From Flavobacterium sp. SUN052 (GTDB taxonomy: Bacteria > Bacteroidota > Bacteroidia > Flavobacteriales > Flavobacteriaceae): 64,000 nucleotides of DNA. The notes under the pieces are model-generated. The model saw nothing but the letters and a program-made list of their open reading frames with translations, made no database searches and was not told the origin of the DNA. The stretch's first letter is position 1, and each line of letters begins with the position of its first letter. Positions 61,715 to 64,000 of the stretch are shown here, piece after piece. The stretch covers positions 310,001 to 374,000 of the forward strand of contig NZ_JAPQNS010000008.1 in assembly GCF_028867935.1 (NCBI RefSeq). Direction: 5' to 3'. Both the position numbers and the translations under genes were made by a program.

Positions 61715-62809
61715 TCAAAAACCTACTTTCGCTACGTCACCCCGATCGCCGGAAACGGTTTGATCTTCGAGGTTAAAGATGTCGGCTAGTGTCATTGCCG
61801 AGGTAGTGCGATGGTCGTGGCCAAGCATTTCCAGAAGCAGATTGGCTTTGTTGCTCGCGAGTTTTCCGAAGGCATAATCGACCATCAGGCGACCCTTTCT
61901 GAGCAGCGCTTTATCCAGCAAATTCTTACTGGCATTAAACGTCGCAATCACCTGAATATGCATGCAATCGGCTAACAGGCCATCCGTCAGGTTTAAGATG
62001 TTCGATACACTGTTGGTATCCCCGCCAGCTTCACGGGATTGCAGAATCCGCTCGGCATCCTCAATAATCAGGACCGATTCGCGGTGGTCGAGTAAGAACG
62101 GAATGAACTCTGGAGCAGTGAGGAAGTTGGTCATGTAAGGTGGCAAAATCAGCATGTCCTTTTTGACCAGCGAACTCAGCAGTTTGATATAGGTTGTTTT
62201 ACCCGTTCCCGGCTCGCCGTGGAGCAACACCAATCCCTTCGATTTAGGAGTTTGCAGGAGGTTCACCAATCGCTCGTGCACCGCCGGGAAATCGTCATTA
62301 TAGTGCAGATCAATGTCGATGTTTGGCGGTGTTATCTCCACACGCTCGGTATGAAGGCCACCCAAGCCACTTTGAATCAGATAGATGTGCGTCTGATTGT
62401 CCTCGTGAACATACTTGTGGTCGTATATTCCCTCAAGCAGGGCGCGCATCATTGCCTCATCGCGGTATAACCCCTGCAACCGGCAAAACCGGTCGCCCAG
62501 AATCTCTACTTTCAACAATACTCCGTCGGTATGGTGATAGATCTGTTCGGCCTTATGCCACCCGCTTTCATTGAGCCGGAACGAGGTATTAACAGGCATA
62601 AACTGACGAGCTTCGAGCAACTCCCGAATGGTTGGCCTAAAATCGTCGCTGAAATAAACGTAATTAGGGTACTGACCGTACGTCTGCACGAAAAACGGTG
62701 CTAACGGAAACTCCCGTTCCAGATCATTAGGAATATACAAATTCTGAATTGTTGCGGAGGAAGCCGTTGGACTGTCGTTCATCCAGTGGAAAGAGTGTTG
62801 CTGTTTCAA
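61715..62809 (-). CDS. AAA-family ATPase
   Basis: The 364-residue protein has a 170-residue N-terminal region without a known domain. It is followed by an AAA core: Walker A LLHGEPGTGKTTYIKLL, Walker B ESVLIIEDAERIL and a sensor region IQVIATFNASKNLLDKALLRKGR. Its start overlaps the PorP/SprF gene by 4 bases, so the two are translated together. A link to type IX secretion or gliding is suggested only by that overlap. Confidence 0.88.
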   Translation of the reverse strand: MKQQHSFHWMNDSPTASSATIQNLYIPNDLEREFPLAPFFVQTYGQYPNYVYFSDDFRPTIRELLEARQFMPVNTSFRLNESGWHKAEQIYHHTDGVLLKVEILGDRFCRLQGLYRDEAMMRALLEGIYDHKYVHEDNQTHIYLIQSGLGGLHTERVEITPPNIDIDLHYNDDFPAVHERLVNLLQTPKSKGLVLLHGEPGTGKTTYIKLLSSLVKKDMLILPPYMTNFLTAPEFIPFLLDHRESVLIIEDAERILQSREAGGDTNSVSNILNLTDGLLADCMHIQVIATFNASKNLLDKALLRKGRLMVDYAFGKLASNKANLLLEMLGHDHRTTSAMTLADIFNLEDQTVSGDRGDVAKVGF

Positions 62810-63729
62810 AACGTAAACCCTTCTAAGTTTGGGGTATACCGAAACAAAAGTTCGATTACACCTTTCTGGTAGGTATTGACAGGGGCTTCGGGTGTCTGGG
62901 TATTATACGTAATACCAACCCGGATTGGATTGGCCAGCTGATACTCGGCCGACACCTGAAAGTAATTCAACGGCGTATAGCCCAAACTGTTGCGCCGATA
63001 CGACAGCCCAATTCCAAATTTTTCCTGAAACCAAGCCTTGGCGTTAAAATCCGTTCCGAGCGGCTTGCCTTTGGCCTGCGTTACTAAAATAGATGGATAC
63101 AACACTAACTCCTCCATGGGTTCGAGTTTAGTGCCAACATGCACAAACAAAGGCCGTGTTGATTGGAACACTTGTATGCCCGCCAATGCATATTGTTTGC
63201 TGAGAAATTCGGGCATCGACACGCCACCAAAAAATGTATCAGACTGGTAGTATACGCCAAAACCAACGCTAGGGAATGCTTTATTGACTACTGACAGCAG
63301 GTCGCCGACCGGTAGAAAGCTAACTCCACCCGTTGCGCCAACAGACATGCTGGCTTCGTTAGGAAGATCCATCCAATAGGCGGCACTGGCATATACACCA
63401 GTTGTGCTATACGCTCCCAGGCGATCGTTAAGGGCTTGTAGACCAAGCCCAATTTTGGCGTTTGCGACGGCTCCATCCATTGCCAGACTCTGCGTAACGG
63501 GTGACCCTCCACCACCCCGTAATGCCTGCCCTTGCCCCAGGTTAAACATTTTCCGCCGAAAAATAGCTGATAAGTGCATCGTCTCCCGATTACCGGTATA
63601 AGCGGGGTTGATGGACATCGGATTCATTTGATACTGGTAGTAAAGTACTTCTTTCTGAGCAACTGCTTCAGAAACAAAGGTTACCATACCCACGATCAAC
63701 AGGGCAATATGACTGTATAATTTACGCAT
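62806..63729 (-). CDS. PorP/SprF-family type IX secretion membrane protein
   Basis: The 307-residue protein has a signal peptide (HIALLIVGMVTFVSEAVAQ). The family signature is YYQYQMNPMSINPAYTGNRE, followed by LSAIFRRKMFNLG and LAMDGAVANAKIGLGLQAL. It forms an outer-membrane barrel ending RYTPNLEGFTF. Members anchor surface proteins and cooperate with an OmpA-type partner. An OmpA-family gene lies just upstream on the same strand, cut by the window edge. Confidence 0.92.
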   Translation of the reverse strand: MRKLYSHIALLIVGMVTFVSEAVAQKEVLYYQYQMNPMSINPAYTGNRETMHLSAIFRRKMFNLGQGQALRGGGGSPVTQSLAMDGAVANAKIGLGLQALNDRLGAYSTTGVYASAAYWMDLPNEASMSVGATGGVSFLPVGDLLSVVNKAFPSVGFGVYYQSDTFFGGVSMPEFLSKQYALAGIQVFQSTRPLFVHVGTKLEPMEELVLYPSILVTQAKGKPLGTDFNAKAWFQEKFGIGLSYRRNSLGYTPLNYFQVSAEYQLANPIRVGITYNTQTPEAPVNTYQKGVIELLFRYTPNLEGFTF

Positions 63730-63794
63730 AAGAAGCGAGCTAATATGTCCGAAAATTCGCCTTTCAAGGCCAATTTTCCTATTTATAAATCAAT

Positions 63795-63871
63795 AAAGAG
63801 CGAAAGAATGAACGGGTGGATGACGCATCTATTGCTCATGTGTCATCCACCCGTTCACTCTTTCGCTCTTT
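63795..63871. terminator. Long hairpin between the OmpA-family and PorP genes
   Basis: Arms 63795-63824 and 63842-63871 pair over 30 bases with one mismatch. Stem words are AAAGAGCGAAAGAATGAACG-like. The structure shares its GAAAGA words with the terminators at 34271 and 34898. Confidence 0.8.
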
Positions 63872-63891
63872 TACTCGTTCACTCTTTAGTC

Positions 63892-64000
63892 TTACTCAAT
63901 CGTTAATATCTTAACCTCGGTCCGGCGGTTTTGCTGATGTTCTTCCTCCGAACAGTTCACGCCATCTTTGCACTGATTCACCAGCAGGTCTTCGCCATAG
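63892..64000 (-). CDS. OmpA-family protein, C-terminal end (partial)
   Basis: Only the last 35 codons are present and the frame continues past the right edge. The tail reads NQCKDGVNCSEEEHQQNRRT then EVKILTIE. The NRRTEVKI block is the peptidoglycan-binding end of OmpA C-terminal domains. In Bacteroidota such proteins are often encoded next to PorP/SprF genes, as here. Confidence 0.85.
   Translation of the reverse strand, partial: YGEDLLVNQCKDGVNCSEEEHQQNRRTEVKILTIE

Noticed and set aside
1..64000. CRISPR arrays, tRNA and rRNA genes
   Set aside because: No regularly spaced direct repeats with unique spacers and no tRNA cloverleaf or rRNA signature were seen by reading.

Overview
The window looks like chromosome from a Bacteroidota member of the order Cytophagales, most like the Spirosoma group. 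This is inferred from gene content: a FecI/FecR sigma and anti-sigma pair, a SusC/SusD pair, a PorP/SprF type IX secretion protein, a BT_3928-type protein next to folP and a DUF1599 gene, and several -7 elements matching TAnnTTTG. No rRNA, tRNA, CRISPR array or prophage was seen.

Layout. 0-1.2 kb: the tail of an acyl-CoA carboxylase gene, a nucleotidyltransferase with a small partner, and a tiny membrane protein. 1.2-5.1 kb: ECF sigma factor, FecR anti-sigma factor, and an STN-domain protein that carries a repeat-rich outer-membrane region instead of a TonB receptor barrel. 5.1-12.5 kb: an AraC regulator divergent from an aromatic meta-cleavage cluster (MFS carrier, XylE-like extradiol dioxygenase, and homologues of GalB, GalC and GalD, plus an unassigned dehydrogenase). 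12.5-18.2 kb: a DUF2264 protein, a LytS/LytTR two-component pair and a TonB receptor. Paired direct repeats at 21-bp spacing lie upstream of both the kinase and the receptor. 18.3-29.6 kb: nitrilase-like amidase, hydroxyacid dehydrogenase, M28 peptidase, GNAT, a SorAB-like sulfite dehydrogenase with its cytochrome, a permease, and a di-haem peroxidase with a PhoX-like lipoprotein. 29.8-40.3 kb: housekeeping genes (dprA, folP, aroK, proS, FKBP) interrupted by a RAYT transposase with REP-like palindromes. 40.4-41.0 kb: a HigBA-type toxin-antitoxin pair between two related terminators. 41.1-53.9 kb: dipeptidase, SusD/SusC, methyltransferase, GH63 glycosidase, and a Tat-exported GMC oxidoreductase pair. 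53.9-64 kb: a histidine kinase and response regulator, UV endonuclease, a second TonB receptor, M42 peptidase, DinB protein, AAA ATPase, PorP/SprF and the end of an OmpA-family gene.

The main system-level lead is the 6.8-12.5 kb cluster. It encodes every step after ring cleavage of a gallate-type pathway (tautomerase, hydratase, aldolase). The only ring-cleaving candidate is a type I (VOC-fold) extradiol dioxygenase rather than the LigAB-type enzyme known from gallate catabolism. Ten-base-phased AATGAC repeats lie before the GalB-like gene and at the start of the GalC-like gene. The region is also rich in long, perfect or near-perfect hairpins between genes. Several are built from shared words such as AAAGAGTGAAAG, GGATATTGGA and GGCAGGTC, which suggests families of dispersed palindromes.
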